The translations under genes and the position numbers were made by a program. Below are positions 35,908 through 36,752 of a stretch of 36,752 nt of DNA, one piece after another (position 1 is the first letter of the stretch; each line of letters begins with the position of its first letter). The notes below the pieces were generated by a model. It worked only from the letters and a program-made list of their open reading frames with translations. It was not told the DNA's origin and made no database searches. This DNA is from Saprospiraceae bacterium. Lineage in GTDB: Bacteria; Bacteroidota; Bacteroidia; Chitinophagales; Saprospiraceae. The DNA lies in NCBI GenBank assembly GCA_022448995.1, contig JAKVCT010000018.1, positions 1 through 36,752 of the forward strand. Reading direction: 5' to 3'.

Positions 35908-36642
35908 ATGAAATTCGTAATTCCTAGCCTATTCGGTACTATTGTACTCCTGAGTTGTACTGCAAATAAGTCTACAGAAAGTCTACTTGAATATCAGACC
36001 TTGCAACATGAATACTATGAAAATTTAGGTAAAAATATCTGTCGTTTGCACCATCTCATGCAAGGAGCTTTTGTCTCCTATTCTTACGATACTGCAGGAC
36101 AACTACAATACTGGAATGTAACAGATGGAGACAGTGTTGTGCTCTACTCCAAGCCCATAGGAGAAATTTCTAAACAAGGTTATTGGATTTACAGTTATGA
36201 ATTCATGACCTCCTTACCAAATGATCCTATCTACACTTCGATCAAAAAAATTGATCAAATTGATCGAGACACCTTCGAAATCTCTTACTATAAGTCGCCA
36301 AAAGTTTATAAACTTACTGAAATCTTAGATGATAATTTTAGTAATAAATTAGACTTTGATGATTTTATAAAAACAGATAAAAAGGTACGCTATATACGCC
36401 AAAATAATACGCAATTTATTGGAAGTTCGATTATTTATGAAGATCCTCAATGTCATTGCCTACGCAAAAATATTTATGACATTACACCAACGAGTTATGA
36501 AGTGAGCTCCGATTTTTACAGTAAAAAGGATACTACTTTTATTAACAGAAAAAAGCGTCCCAACTTTTTAGTTAGACGTCCAATTAGCCAAAAAGAGCTG
36601 ATACAAATTGCAAATAAAGAGTATGCGCTCAAGCGTCACTAA
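35908..36642 (+). CDS. CpeT/CpcT-like lipoprotein
   Basis: 244 residues with lipoprotein signal TIVLLSC (Cys at about 17). The body follows the CpeT/CpcT (DUF1001) pattern: LMQGAFVSYSY near residue 50, YSKPIGEI, GYWIYSYEF, YTSIKKI, then FIGSSIIY, a Cys pair in PQCHCLRKN, SYEVSSDFYSK and a closing FLVRR. In cyanobacteria the family attaches bilins to phycobiliproteins. Non-photosynthetic bacteria have relatives of unknown role, and bilin chemistry is unlikely here. The basic tail ends ALKRH. Assignment by pattern, moderate confidence. A terminator-like hairpin in its leader could regulate it. Confidence 0.55.
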   Translation: MKFVIPSLFGTIVLLSCTANKSTESLLEYQTLQHEYYENLGKNICRLHHLMQGAFVSYSYDTAGQLQYWNVTDGDSVVLYSKPIGEISKQGYWIYSYEFMTSLPNDPIYTSIKKIDQIDRDTFEISYYKSPKVYKLTEILDDNFSNKLDFDDFIKTDKKVRYIRQNNTQFIGSSIIYEDPQCHCLRKNIYDITPTSYEVSSDFYSKKDTTFINRKKRPNFLVRRPISQKELIQIANKEYALKRH

Positions 36643-36676
36643 ATAGAGCGGTTGGTTTGTTGAGTAATTAACGACT

Positions 36677-36752
36677 TAAGTAGATAGCCACAATTAATTT
36701 GTATTTAACCCCGAAGGGCTCTACGAAGTAAATTCAAGCAGCCTTTTTGCGC
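36677..36752. repeat. MITE-like near-palindromic element (copy 2, cut by window edge)
   Basis: 72 of 76 nt are identical to 34007-34082, including the left end TAAGTAGATAGCCACAATTA and the full left inner arm. The right half lies outside the window. The flank upstream (ACGACT) differs from that of copy 1 (AATACC). Confidence 0.75.

Noticed and set aside
1..36752. CRISPR arrays, tRNA or rRNA genes, prophage or defence islands.
   Set aside because: No regularly spaced repeats, cloverleaf-like sequences or phage structural genes were seen. The macro-domain protein has no toxin or defence partner beside it.

Overview
The window looks like chromosomal DNA of a low-GC member of the Bacteroidota. 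The evidence is a type IX secretion (T9SS) C25 sortase next to a PorV/PorQ-type outer-membrane protein, a secreted protein with a C-terminal T9SS type A sorting domain, several Bacteroidota lipoproteins, starts without Shine-Dalgarno sequences, and TAnnTTTG-type promoter elements. The gene set recalls Saprospiria such as Aureispira or Saprospira, but the genus is inference.

Layout. Positions 1-450 hold the 5' end of an IS982-family insertion sequence that appears to have cut the front off a leucine-rich-repeat gene (451-1182). A mostly minus-strand housekeeping block follows: meaB, a long acyl-CoA dehydrogenase, a 1682-residue PorU-type sortase and a PorV-type protein (1192-11232). From 11999 to 17117 there are a GH43-like lipoprotein, a DEDDh exonuclease, a CNNM/CBS membrane protein and metF. 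From 17691 to 19419 there are two paralogous small secreted proteins of unknown function, separated by palindromic repeats. ileS (19737-23174) carries the altered GxHH signature. Then come an unknown secreted protein, a NosR/NapH-like polyferredoxin membrane protein, a DUF547 protein, a HEAT-like secreted protein, a macro-domain protein and nadB. The right end (31042-36752) holds an Ig-like lipoprotein, an Omp28-like T9SS cargo with a CxxC motif, a SIMPL-like secreted protein and a CpeT-like lipoprotein.

Most genes are single transcription units. Nearly every minus-strand gene in the middle of the window has its own rho-independent hairpin. The one clear functional coupling is T9SS: the PorU-like sortase and PorV-like carrier are the machinery, and the Omp28-like protein at 32976-34001 has the C-terminal signal such machinery recognises.

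The most unusual non-coding content is a set of intergenic, nearly palindromic, MITE-like elements. Two copies (34007-34138, and 36677 to the window edge) are about 95% identical over 76 nt. Diverged relatives lie at 35467 and 18504. A second class with ATAAAATGTCA ends lies at 19477-19603. No tRNA, rRNA or CRISPR array was seen.
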